DNA of 64,000 nt from an uncultured Methanolobus sp. (lineage in GTDB: Archaea; Halobacteriota; Methanosarcinia; Methanosarcinales; Methanosarcinaceae), in contig NZ_OY762426.1 in the NCBI RefSeq assembly GCF_963665675.1, forward strand, positions 2,728,001-2,792,000. The letters run 5' to 3'. A program made the translations under genes and the position numbers. This document shows, in pieces, positions 38,198-47,533 of this stretch. Below the pieces are notes generated by a model. The model searched no databases and was not told the DNA's origin. It saw only the letters and a program-made list of their open reading frames with translations. Numbering within the stretch: position 1 is the first letter of the stretch; each line of letters opens with the position of its first letter.

Positions 38198-39046
38198 ATG
38201 GAGAATATGGATTCAGGACATCAGATAAAGAAAGACCCGAAGACAGCCATCCTGCTTGTGACCCCGGGTACCACAAGAAACGGAGCAGAAAAGATACTTG
38301 GAAATTGTGTAAAAGCCTTCAGATCCGCATATCCCGATGCAGTGGTACGTTATGCAATTGCATCCGAACTCGTCAGGCAGATAATAACTGAAGAAGGAGT
38401 GGTGGAGAAAAGTCCACTTGGGGCGTTAGCAGAGCTTATTGACGAAGGATTTGCAAAAATAATAGTCCAACCGCTATATATTACACCTGGTGATGGCCTA
38501 CATTCCCTTTATACGATAGTGAACACAATGAACAGTTTTTCGGGTAAGCACGGATTGTTTGGCATCGAGGGAATACTGATAGGAAAACCGCTCCTGATGA
38601 ACACAAAGGATTACAATGACGCAGCAAAGGCCATATCATCATATTTCGGAACTCCCGGAGATGGGGAGGCACTGGTACTGGTCTCATCCGTGGATGAAGG
38701 CGGAGCCGATCCTTCCCTTTGCCAGTTGCAGCTTATCATGGATGAAACTACTGCCGGGAATATCATTATCGGTAGCTCTTACGGATATCCTGGGACCGAC
38801 TGGGTCATGAAGCGGCTTAAGCACATAAATACTAAAAAGGTCACATTAGGCACACTTGCACTGATACCGGGAAAACATGCAGAATATGAGCTCAGTGGGG
38901 ACAAACCAGAGTCATGGAATAAAATACTGGAAAACGCCGGTTATGAGGTTTCAGTCAGTGAAAAAGTCCTTGGCGAATCCCCGGAAGTTGCAGGGTTGCT
39001 TATAGATTCCCTGGGAGAAGTCGGGAAAAGTCACGGTTTTCTTTAA
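38198..39046 (+). CDS. CbiK/anaerobic cobaltochelatase-like protein lacking one metal histidine
   Basis: The 282-residue protein aligns with CbiK: AILLVTPGTTRNGAEKILG, KIIVQPLYITPGDGLHSL, then TLALIPGKHAEYELSG, which keeps the C-terminal metal histidine (CbiK: AGDHA). The other active-site histidine lies in a GHG motif in CbiK; here the same place reads ALVLVSSVDEGGADP, with no histidine. Insertion of Co2+ or Ni2+ into sirohydrochlorin therefore looks impaired; a chaperone, binding or altered-specificity role is possible. GGAGG is 8 nt before the ATG. It lies 59 nt after the NifK-like gene. Confidence 0.75.
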   Translation: MENMDSGHQIKKDPKTAILLVTPGTTRNGAEKILGNCVKAFRSAYPDAVVRYAIASELVRQIITEEGVVEKSPLGALAELIDEGFAKIIVQPLYITPGDGLHSLYTIVNTMNSFSGKHGLFGIEGILIGKPLLMNTKDYNDAAKAISSYFGTPGDGEALVLVSSVDEGGADPSLCQLQLIMDETTAGNIIIGSSYGYPGTDWVMKRLKHINTKKVTLGTLALIPGKHAEYELSGDKPESWNKILENAGYEVSVSEKVLGESPEVAGLLIDSLGEVGKSHGFL

Positions 39047-39052
39047 AATACG

Positions 39053-39110
39053 AATACGGAAAAACTATCAGAATGCGATTACCTCCGTAAACCTGTATGC
39101 TTTCCGTATT
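39053..39110 (+). promoter_or_regulatory. 10-bp perfect inverted repeat in the cbiK-cobN gap
   Basis: AATACGGAAA at 39053-39062 pairs exactly with TTTCCGTATT at 39101-39110, enclosing 38 nt. It sits right after the CbiK-like stop and 127 nt before cobN, so it could be a transcript end, a leader element or paired binding sites. The rest of the 190-nt gap shows no gene. Confidence 0.35.
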
Positions 39111-39236
39111 TGAGAAAACAGATTTCATGAGAAGATATCCGGGAAAGAGATATTCAGAACCGGTGTCCTCTCATTTTTTATTCAGAATAATATGACGGAT
39201 TTATAATCATCCAGTAATGGAAAACACCGGGATAAC

Positions 39237-42200
39237 ATGAGAATAGTGGATATAGGGGCTGGCACCGGGGCAAGCCAATCTTTTTTGACGGCAGGAAAAG
39301 ACCTGCAAAGTTCCGGATATGATATTGAGGTATTTTCTTTTAGTTCGGAAAATCTTGATTTATCTGAAAAAGAATTCAGGGAATGCCTGGATCTGATAGA
39401 ATCTTCTGATTTTGTCATTTTAAGGATGCATGGGGGAACAGCTTACTTCAGGAAGTTCGTAAGATTGAAAGCGGTCCTGATAACGTTGGATATTCCTGTG
39501 TTCATCCAGAGCGAGATCACAGAGGAAATGCATGAACTCAGATTCCTGTTCAGGTTATCCGATACCCACTTTAATGCAGTTAATACCTATATCCAGCTTG
39601 GAGGTGAAGAGAATTCAAAAGCCCTTTTCCTGTGGGCACACAAACATCTGGGCAATCTTGACGTTGATGTGCCGGAACCCGTGTATCCTAGAATGGAGGG
39701 TGTTTACCATCCTGATTATAAAAGAAACATATCTTTTGAGGAATTCAATGCAATGTCAGATTCTTCCAGGCCTACCACCGGGGTTATGTTCTGGCAGGGA
39801 CAATGGCTCACAGGTGATCTCAAGGCAATTGATGCACTTATCCGCTCCCTTGAAAAGGAAGGTATGAATGTTTTACCTGTTTTCTGCCAGTCGGCACCGA
39901 ACCCTGTTACAGGCTCACAGGGTATACGGAAGGTTGTTGAACATTATTTCATAAAGGACGGAAAACCACGAATAGATGTACTGATACTCAATATGGGATT
40001 CTCTCAGCTTTCCCTTTCTTCCCCGGGGGATGGAAATACAGTAGAGGAGATATTCAATTTCTTTAACCTGCTGAATGTACCTGTGCTGCAGGCAATGACA
40101 ACCTATTATTCTTATGATGAATGGTACGAAAGTATCCAGGGCCTCGGAGCAATGGAGATTTCATCAAATATTGTATGGCCTGAATATGACGGTCAAATAA
40201 TCACTGTTCCCATCGCTTCTATAGAAAGTGGCGAGGGCCACGGGACCAGAGAAGCTGTGCCCATTATGTCAAGGGTGGACAAAGTTGCAAGACTTGCACG
40301 GAAATGGGCAGAACTGCGAAGAACACACGTTAAAGACAGGAAAATTGCGATTCTCCTGCACCAGAATCCTCCGCGTAGTGACGGTGTTGGGGGTGCTTTC
40401 GGACTTGATGCTCCGGAGAGTGTTGTGGAAATGCTTGAAACCTTAAAGAAAGTGGGTTATTACGTGGAAAGACTTCCAGAGAACGGAAATGAAATTGTTG
40501 AGGAAATACTGGCAGGAATCAGCAATGACTGCGAATGGCTCTCTCCTGAAGAAATGATAGAAAGAGCTGCTGATCTTATCACCGGATCAAAATACAGGGA
40601 ATGGTTTGAAAAAGTGCCAGATATCCCTGCAAAGCAGATCTGCAGGGACTGGGGAGATCCGCCGGGTGATTTTTTTGCATGTGACAGGACTCTTGCCGTA
40701 CCGGGAGTGATGAACGGGAACATCTTCATCGGCCTGCAGCCTCCACGGGGCTTTCTGGAACAGGTTGAAACGATGTACCATAATACCGAACTGGTTATGC
40801 CACACCATTATCTTGCCTATTACAGGTGGCTTGGAAATGAGTTTGGAGCCCATGCAGTAATACATTTTGGCACACACGGCACACTTGAATGGCTCCCGGG
40901 AAAAGCTACGGGCTTGTCAGATAACTGTTTCCCTGATGTGGTACTGGATGATATACCCAACCTGTATCCGTACATAATGGATAATCCTGGAGAGGGAATG
41001 CAGGCCAAAAGGCGTAGCTGGGCGGTTATACTGGATCATCTTGTCCCGGCAATGACAAGGGCTGACGGATACGACTCAATACTTGATCTGGAGATTAAGC
41101 TGCAGGATTATTTCAGGGCAAAAAGAGGTGCTGAGAAGATTAAAACAGAACAGTTGCTGGAAGATATCTGCCATGATGTACTTAAACTTGAACTCATAAA
41201 AGACCTTGGTCTGGATGATGGTGTTGCTCCTGAAAACATAGAACAGGAACTTGAAAGGCTTTATGATTACCTTTGTGACATCAAAGACAACCTGATAAAG
41301 GACGGGCTTCATGTATTCGGTAAGGCCCCGCACGGGAAGCGATTTGAGGAAATGGTATATAGCCTTACCAGACTCAGAAACGGGGAGGTGCCTTCCCTGC
41401 GTGAGAGTGTGGCAAGGAACGACGAACTTGATTTAAGGGACCTGCAGGATAATCCGTCGGAAATGCATCCTGAAAAAAATGTTCTTAAAGGGGTTTTGCT
41501 GGACAGGGTTGACGAGAGGTCACGTGAACTTATTGCTGAGATGGATAAAAAGAACTATGAGCCATACCAATGTCTCGCTGCCTGCAACCTGTTATTCCCG
41601 AATGATAATGGAGAGGTCAGGCAGGTTGTTTCATATATATGTAAGACGATAGCTCCGAACCTGTTAAGGACAGAGGATGAACTGAAGAATTGTCTGAGAG
41701 GACTTGACGGCGGATATGTACCTCCAGGTCCTTCCGGTTCTCCTACACGGGGAAATTCCCACCTTATTCCTACGGGGAAGAATTTCTATTCTATAGACCC
41801 GGCAATTATCCCGACTCCGGTTTCATGGGAAGTTGGGAAAAAACTTGCCGAACAGATGATCGAACGACATATCGATGAGGAAGGACAATATCCTGAGAAT
41901 GTGGGTATTGTGGTCTTTGCAACTGACACTATGAAGACCGGCGGCGATGATATTGCCTATATATTGTGGCTGATGGGGCTGCGTCCCCTATGGTCTGCCC
42001 GCGGGGGGGTTATAACAGGTCTTGAAGTTATACCGCTGGAAGAGCTCGGACATCCCCGGGTGGACGTAACACTACGTATAAGCGGCCTGTTCCGTGATGC
42101 ATTCCCAAACCTTGTGGATATGATCGATGATGGTGTCGGAATGATAGCTGCACTGGATGAAGCTGAAGATGAGAACTATCTCAGAAAGCATCTCCAGCAG

Positions 42201-42983
42201 GAACTTGTTGACTCGATTAAGAAAGGATTGGGCAGGAAGGAAGCACAGGAAAGGGCTCTGGTCAGGATATTCGGCTGTCCGCCCGGAACTTATGGAGTGG
42301 GTGTGGGAGAGCTTGTGGAAGCATCAAAATGGGATGATGCAAAAGACCTTGCTGATGTTTATGTAACGTGGGGAGGACATGCTTATGGCCGTAAGCTGAA
42401 AGGTGAGAAGATGCCGGAGCTTTTTAAGGAGCGTCTTGCCAGACTGGATGTCACTGTGAAGAACCATAATTCCAGAGAACTGGATATACTTGACAACGAC
42501 GATGATTTCATGTATCATGGCGGCATGGTGGCTGGTGTCAAAACCTATGGTGACAGGGATCCGCTTTCTGTTGTAGGTGACAGTTCGGACCCTGACCGCC
42601 TGAAAACAAGAACCCTGGAAGAGGAGGGACGTTTCATATTCAGGAGCCGGATACTTAACCCGAAATGGCTTGAGGGCCTTAAACCGCATGGATACCGCGG
42701 TGCCCAGGAACTGTCTGCTATGGTGGATTATGCATTTGGCTGGGATGCTACTGCAGATATTATGGATGACTGGATGTATCAGGCAGTGACAGATAATTTC
42801 CTTTTTGATGATGATACAAAGCAGTGGATAGAGGAAAACAACCCCTATGCTTTGCGACAGATGGCTGGCAGGCTGCTGGAGGCGGTGCAGAGAGGCATGT
42901 GGGATGCCGATGAGGAGACTGTACGGAAGCTGATGGATATATATCTGGAAGCAGAGGATGTGATGGAGGGGATGGTGGAGTGA
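39237..42983 (+). CDS. cobN: CobN/BchH-family chelatase large subunit
   Basis: At 1248 residues this is a full-length CobN-type subunit. Landmarks: GVMFWQGQWLTGDLKAIDAL, RKIAILLHQNPPRSDGVGGA, HAVIHFGTHGTLEWLPGKAT, PFPSG-equivalent PSGSPTRGNSHLIPTGKNFY and FGCPPGTYGVGVGELVEASK. CobN binds the tetrapyrrole and exchanges metal with ATP supplied by an I/D AAA+ pair, which here lie at the other end of the cluster. BchH inserts Mg into protoporphyrin, CobN inserts Co into a corrin precursor, and a CobN homologue (HmuS) has been linked to haem de-metallation in Bacteroides, so direction and substrate remain open. Residues 1-150 have no special signature. Confidence 0.9.
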   Translation: MRIVDIGAGTGASQSFLTAGKDLQSSGYDIEVFSFSSENLDLSEKEFRECLDLIESSDFVILRMHGGTAYFRKFVRLKAVLITLDIPVFIQSEITEEMHELRFLFRLSDTHFNAVNTYIQLGGEENSKALFLWAHKHLGNLDVDVPEPVYPRMEGVYHPDYKRNISFEEFNAMSDSSRPTTGVMFWQGQWLTGDLKAIDALIRSLEKEGMNVLPVFCQSAPNPVTGSQGIRKVVEHYFIKDGKPRIDVLILNMGFSQLSLSSPGDGNTVEEIFNFFNLLNVPVLQAMTTYYSYDEWYESIQGLGAMEISSNIVWPEYDGQIITVPIASIESGEGHGTREAVPIMSRVDKVARLARKWAELRRTHVKDRKIAILLHQNPPRSDGVGGAFGLDAPESVVEMLETLKKVGYYVERLPENGNEIVEEILAGISNDCEWLSPEEMIERAADLITGSKYREWFEKVPDIPAKQICRDWGDPPGDFFACDRTLAVPGVMNGNIFIGLQPPRGFLEQVETMYHNTELVMPHHYLAYYRWLGNEFGAHAVIHFGTHGTLEWLPGKATGLSDNCFPDVVLDDIPNLYPYIMDNPGEGMQAKRRSWAVILDHLVPAMTRADGYDSILDLEIKLQDYFRAKRGAEKIKTEQLLEDICHDVLKLELIKDLGLDDGVAPENIEQELERLYDYLCDIKDNLIKDGLHVFGKAPHGKRFEEMVYSLTRLRNGEVPSLRESVARNDELDLRDLQDNPSEMHPEKNVLKGVLLDRVDERSRELIAEMDKKNYEPYQCLAACNLLFPNDNGEVRQVVSYICKTIAPNLLRTEDELKNCLRGLDGGYVPPGPSGSPTRGNSHLIPTGKNFYSIDPAIIPTPVSWEVGKKLAEQMIERHIDEEGQYPENVGIVVFATDTMKTGGDDIAYILWLMGLRPLWSARGGVITGLEVIPLEELGHPRVDVTLRISGLFRDAFPNLVDMIDDGVGMIAALDEAEDENYLRKHLQQELVDSIKKGLGRKEAQERALVRIFGCPPGTYGVGVGELVEASKWDDAKDLADVYVTWGGHAYGRKLKGEKMPELFKERLARLDVTVKNHNSRELDILDNDDDFMYHGGMVAGVKTYGDRDPLSVVGDSSDPDRLKTRTLEEEGRFIFRSRILNPKWLEGLKPHGYRGAQELSAMVDYAFGWDATADIMDDWMYQAVTDNFLFDDDTKQWIEENNPYALRQMAGRLLEAVQRGMWDADEETVRKLMDIYLEAEDVMEGMVE

Positions 42984-43158
42984 GGAGCGGGATGTGATGT
43001 GGCAGGGAAATCGGATAAAAGTCAGAAGAATAGGAGAAACAAATAGCTGTTTTCAGAAATCTGTTCTCATTGCAATTGTTTAAAAATATATCGCAGTTCT
43101 CTAACGCGTTTCACATCGGTTGGCCATATGTTGTCAGTACACAATAATAGTCCTCATT

Positions 43159-43436
43159 TCACTTATTGTGATTAACACATTTTTCCATATAATACATTAC
43201 CAGCAACATTGTAGCGTAACCACCAATCAAATTTGTTGTTACGTTTATTCGAATATTCACTAAATATGTCGATATTATCACTATAAACCACAAAGAAAAA
43301 CCAATAATTGAACTTTTGATCCCAACAATGTGTTCTGTTTTCCTACTTTCATCAGGATGAAACAGTATACAAAATATACTGTAATTCCTACAATTATTCC
43401 AATGTTTTCTTTATAATGCATTTTCCTTAATTTCAT
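43159..43436 (-). pseudogene. Remnant of a small membrane protein, tandem family member 1
   Basis: An ATG at 43436 opens MKLRKMHYKENIGIIVGITV, like the start of the intact gene at 44180-44623. The frame then breaks; a second frame continues KSSIIGFSLWFIVIISTYLV and LIGGYATMLLVMYYMEKC to a TGA at 43159. About 40 central residues are missing. Nucleotide identity with the intact copy is visible (TTTTCCATATAATACATTA in both). Confidence 0.65.
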
Positions 43437-43464
43437 ACATTACAACCACCATTTTTGTGACCCA

Positions 43465-43898
43465 TTACCCCTTAGCCTTTTTCATGTACACATAAATTAA
43501 ATGCATGATGAACATTGAAATGAAACCACCGATCAAAGCTATTAGCTGCATATTTCTAAATGATCCAAATTCAACGTTGAGCAAGAATGTCAATGTCATA
43601 ACAATAAACCATAGGAAGAAAGCAATTATAATACTTTTAATGCCGATGAGTAACTTAGTTCTCTCTTTTTCAGTAACGACATTTTTAGTAAAAATGTATT
43701 GTCCACATATCACAAAAATAACTGAAGGTCCTATAAGCACCCAAAATGTTATTTGGTTGAAACAATTGATATCTAAAAAAATACCAACCATTATCAAGAC
43801 AAAAAAAAACTAAATGCATATATCAAATAGCAACCTCCTCCTAGGAAATTGCCCTCTAATGCTTCCATATTTATCTTTTTCAGTATCAATGCTCCCAT
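43465..43898 (-). pseudogene. Small membrane protein broken at a poly-A/T tract, family member 2
   Basis: From an ATG at 43898 (GGAG 6 nt upstream) the frame reads MGALILKKINMEALEGNFLG and stops at a TGA at 43794. The run of nine T on the minus strand (43801-43809) shifts the frame: with ten T it would continue through FVLIMVGIFLDINC and the remaining 110 residues to 43465. The restored protein has about 145 residues and four membrane segments, like the intact paralogue. This may be a real mutation, a phase-variable tract or a sequencing error. Confidence 0.65.
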
Positions 43899-43911
43899 AA
43901 CCTACTCCTAT

Positions 43912-44177
43912 TCACCAGACGGATTTTCTACATTCACCCATTCTTTCAAATTCAGAAATGCTGTTTCCGATTAAAAGATACTGTCCGGATATCATAAAAA
44001 TAATTAAAGGACCAGTCACCAGCCAAAGTGTGATTGTATTAAAAGAATCAATATTTAGATAAATATTGATAAGAAATAAGACACAAAACATGACTAACCC
44101 ATAGATGCAGTAACATAGTGTCCCTATGATACCCCTGCAAAAGTTGCGATTAATCCATCAGTATTTACTTGCTTCAT
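43912..44177 (-). pseudogene. Frameshifted, C-terminally truncated membrane protein, family member 3
   Basis: An ATG at 44177 gives MKQVNTDGLIATFAG and soon meets a TAG. The next frame carries on with GTLCYCIYGLVMFCVLF and LWLVTGPLIIFMISGQYLL, matching member 2, then stops at 43912 after about 85 residues. The second half of the family protein is absent. Confidence 0.6.
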
Positions 44178-44179
44178 TT

Positions 44180-44623
44180 TCATACATCATAGCCCCTGCA
44201 AATCACTTTAATCTGCCTGCTATACACCTTTTCCATATAATACATTAGCAGTATTATTGTAGAGTAACCACCTAAAATATTTGCATAGTAGCCTATTTCA
44301 ATATTTAATAAGTATGCTGATGTCGTCACAATAAGCCACACAAAGAAAGCAGTTATAGAACTTTGAATGTGTATTAAGTAATCTATTTTTCTTTCTTCAC
44401 TGATTACTTTTTTTGACATGAGATAAGGAAATACCATTATGAAAAGAATGACAGGGCCATATATAACCCATTCACCTATCTGAGAATAACCGGTTTGCTG
44501 GTTGAATAACAAGGGTGAAGTTTTTGCCAGATACCTTACAAATATTGAAGAGTATGCAAAATATGCAAACACACCTACTATTGTTCCGAAATCCTCTTCT
44601 TTGCTTGTTTTTCTCAGTTTCAT
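44180..44623 (-). CDS. Small four-segment membrane protein, intact family member 4
   Basis: The product is 147 residues from the ATG at 44623 (GGGGTG 6 nt upstream; the frame extends to a GTG at 44632). It has four hydrophobic segments (about 15-35, 52-70, 87-106, 113-129) with a basic loop (KKVISEERKIDYLIHIQSS) between the second and third. I do not recognise the family, but three decaying relatives lie directly downstream in the same orientation. No function can be assigned. Confidence 0.6.
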   Translation of the reverse strand: MKLRKTSKEEDFGTIVGVFAYFAYSSIFVRYLAKTSPLLFNQQTGYSQIGEWVIYGPVILFIMVFPYLMSKKVISEERKIDYLIHIQSSITAFFVWLIVTTSAYLLNIEIGYYANILGGYSTIILLMYYMEKVYSRQIKVICRGYDV

Positions 44624-44632
44624 GTACCACAC

Positions 44633-44940
44633 CCCTGTAATACACCCCTATTTGCCCGCCATAGGGGTTTTTAGTATACAAATTTATTAGCAAGATTCTC
44701 ATCAATTCAACAATGGATACTGTTGATAATTTAATGATGTGTTGGAAACTTAATATTTTATTCTGTTGTATTGATATTTATAGACAGAACTTTCACTAAG
44801 AGGTATTACCCTTGAAGGAAACAATATAAATATTATGATTTTATTTTGATGAATTTTTAACTTGAATAGTTAAGAATTGTACTTACAGATGTGAAATCTT
44901 AAAACAAAAAATCCCAAGAAAAGAGCAATCTATCATCATT
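44633..44940. other. Gene-free AT-rich stretch
   Basis: No coding frame of note on either strand, and no strong inverted repeat or repeat copy recognised. It includes the upstream region of the membrane-protein array and the region 3' of the frameshifted exported protein. Confidence 0.35.
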
Positions 44941-45526
44941 TCAGATTACCTTTTTACTTGCGAAGAAAGCCATAATTACCAAAAATGCCACAGCAGAAAA
45001 GTCCAGACCTGGTGCATTTTTACTTGTATAGAGGGTGTCTTCCTGTGCAAGTATTTTGCCACCTGTGTTCTCATTAAGATCATCAGTTGGATTTGAGATC
45101 CTGATAGATTCCTGCTCAGCCTGTTGACCATAGTTTACATTAACTGATACAAAAACAAGGGGGAAATCCTCAATTCCATTCTCTGTTCCCTTCTTTTCAA
45201 AAACACTGTATATGGAATCCATTGTAGATTTGTTGATTTCGGCATCTGCATTTACGAAAACTTCTCCGAAACCCCAAAGTACGTATTCATAGCTTACAAC
45301 CGTAGGGTAAGCAGTCGGATTGAGCTCTTCGTCTGTCATATATTGCAGCATGCTGTTTGAAATACCAATATTATTTGCTTCTGCAATCTCATCCAGATTA
45401 GCGAAAGTTGTGCTGTTGATATTTTTCAAGCTCGCATTCATATCACTCGGCTGAAGCAATTCCTACAGCTAGCCCTGCAGTCAAAAGCAATAAAATGAAT
45501 AGTAGCATAGATTTATTTGGGCACAT
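44941..45526 (-). pseudogene. Exported, probably C-terminally anchored surface protein, split by a frameshift
   Basis: An ATG at 45526 gives a good signal peptide (KSMLLFILLLLTAGLAVGIA, then SAE) but hits TGA at once. The overlapping frame, one base off, begins in the same place and runs 165 residues (DMNASLKNINSTTFANLDEI and on) to 44941. One missing or extra base near 45445 would join them. The C-terminus, APGLDFSAVAFLVIMAFFAS followed by KK, resembles a PGF-CTERM-like anchor. The body has no known domain to my eye. Confidence 0.6.
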
Positions 45527-45638
45527 CAAGTCCAAAACTCCATTATCATATCGATTTTTCTGGTTTTATTCTGTATTGGTGCTTTATTTTCAAATTCCAT
45601 ATTAATCATCCTAATTCCAAATTCCAACACAGACAGGA

Positions 45639-47111
45639 TTAACCATCTATCCAGCAATGAATCAGATATTGAAGCCTGTCAGTTGTTACTATTGCACCGG
45701 TGCTACTAATTGGTGAATCGGTTAACCAGTAGTTTATAGCTTCCTGCAGCTCTGCTCTTGTCATTGATGTGCCACTTTCTGAGTCTGGGTCGTTCCAAGG
45801 ATTCCAGTCATCAATTTCAGCTTCCTGCAGGCTGGCAGGGGATATGTCAAATCCGTCTTCCAGATCCCGTAAACTTTCGTAGCTCCTTGGAGGGAACAGC
45901 AATATATTGTGCCAGTTTAACCAGCCAACAGGATAATAATTAGATAAAAAAACTTCCGAATTATTTATGTTATGATCCAGAACATATTGCTGGTGTGGAG
46001 GAATCCTCCAGATACTGCTGTTTTCAGCATCATTAAAAACAACAATCTGGTGGCCGAAAGAATCCCAGTGAATACTGACCTTGGCACACGGTATGTTAAT
46101 GCTTTTAAGGAAGAAAGTATCCATGCAGGCCACATCCCTGCAGCAACCGATAATATGACCGTTATTCCTGAAGTACTCCCATTGCCAGTCAGGGTTTGAA
46201 ATTCCGCAACCAGGAGTGATTTTTCCATCAACGGGAATATAATTTAGTTCAGCTGAAAGATAATCGCCATAATATTCAAGAGAAGAGCTGAGCATGACAT
46301 CTATGCTATCAGCTATATTCTCAAAATCAGAACCAGAAACATTTTCAGTAGAGAATTTTTCACTCAACAGGAATTCACGCATTTCTTCAAGAGTATCTGT
46401 TTCTACGAAATACCACTCAAAATCTTCAAGATTCATTTGCCTGTAGCAGAAAGTAACCGCCCAGTCCGGGTAAATCGGGGAATAAATGGAGTTAATATCT
46501 CCGTACGTTGTTCCTTCAGGATATTGATTCTCCGCCTCGAAAAAATAGGGACTGCTAATACTATCGGCTCCCCATACAAGGGCAATATTTGATTCCAGCG
46601 AGTATTTTTCAGTATCTAATGAAACTATTTCACCCGTTTCGATGAAATAGTCATACATAGCCAGAACATAGATTTTCAGGTCTTCTTTTACGTCATCTTC
46701 ACATATCGACAGCACTGCTCCGTAGTCAAGAGCTATAGCTGATGCTAATCTTTTATGGGTTGTTATATCCCTCTTTTCTGCCAGCCAGAAAAGTATCTCA
46801 AGCTGAGTATTGTAATCAGGCATCCTGTAATTGAAAGTGTGGACAGGAACTCCGTATTCCTCCATGATCCCAAAAGCCTGTTTTACTTCCGGGTCCTCAC
46901 TTTCATATAAAATGAAAATTCTCTCCTTTGCAATATTTTCTTCCGGACTGATTCCATCTATGACCTCAGGCAAGTTTTCAAGATCGTTCTTTAAAGACAG
47001 GAAACCAGAGACATTAGTCTGGTCAGTGGTTTTTGCTGCCACGGTATATGGTGTCAACATAAGACCTGAGAAGAAAAAAATTAGAACACAGAGCGTTTTG
47101 AGTTGTAGCAT
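45639..47111 (-). CDS. Exported transglutaminase-like protein with C-terminal LQ-x-W module
   Basis: The 490-residue protein has a signal peptide (CVLIFFFSGLMLTPYTVAA). In the middle, GCCRDVACMDTFFLKSINIP followed by a SIHWDSFGHQIVVFND stretch matches the Cys-then-His core of transglutaminase-like proteins. The last 60 residues (DWNPWNDPDSESGTSMTRAE and a repeat ending LIHCWIDG) form a duplicated module also found at the end of the protein at 59169-61886. That module may anchor or dock surface proteins. Catalytic activity is plausible but not shown. Confidence 0.68.
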   Translation of the reverse strand: MLQLKTLCVLIFFFSGLMLTPYTVAAKTTDQTNVSGFLSLKNDLENLPEVIDGISPEENIAKERIFILYESEDPEVKQAFGIMEEYGVPVHTFNYRMPDYNTQLEILFWLAEKRDITTHKRLASAIALDYGAVLSICEDDVKEDLKIYVLAMYDYFIETGEIVSLDTEKYSLESNIALVWGADSISSPYFFEAENQYPEGTTYGDINSIYSPIYPDWAVTFCYRQMNLEDFEWYFVETDTLEEMREFLLSEKFSTENVSGSDFENIADSIDVMLSSSLEYYGDYLSAELNYIPVDGKITPGCGISNPDWQWEYFRNNGHIIGCCRDVACMDTFFLKSINIPCAKVSIHWDSFGHQIVVFNDAENSSIWRIPPHQQYVLDHNINNSEVFLSNYYPVGWLNWHNILLFPPRSYESLRDLEDGFDISPASLQEAEIDDWNPWNDPDSESGTSMTRAELQEAINYWLTDSPISSTGAIVTTDRLQYLIHCWIDG

Positions 47112-47533
47112 ATTTATTTTACCGACCCCGGAATGGAATTTTGTTTCATCATAAATAAACTTGGATTATTTAATAATAGATATAAGCTAGAAAGATAACA
47201 TCTTTATCGGAAATCAACATGAAATGTGTGAAACAAAATAGAAAAGCAGATGAACTATTTTTCACGTAGTAATGATGGAATTAGAAAATCAGCAAGATAT
47301 GAAATACTCAATGTGCTTTTCAAAGCTACAATATAATGGATAATTGCCCTTCAGCTAATATATGATTTCTGATAGGAAATTATATATGGGAACATAAACT
47401 CCTATATGTTATTGCAAACGCAGAGCGCAGTTGATAGAAATACGGGGAGTGCTGCTGCTTCAAAACTTGTCACAACATAGGCAGTTGAACAAATTCACCC
47501 GGCATTTATTACAGAAAAACATCCTGATTAAAA
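47112..47533 (+). promoter_or_regulatory. Gene-free divergent region with candidate promoter
   Basis: No gene found. AAATTATATATGGG near 47379-47392 is a TATA-like element for the downstream exported protein and predicts a leader of over 100 nt. Nothing else stands out. Confidence 0.35.

Noticed and set aside
27026..42983. A literal chlorophyll biosynthesis cluster
   Set aside because: The large subunit looks like CobN rather than BchH, CbiZ and a B12-type importer are present, and no later chlorophyll enzymes are seen.
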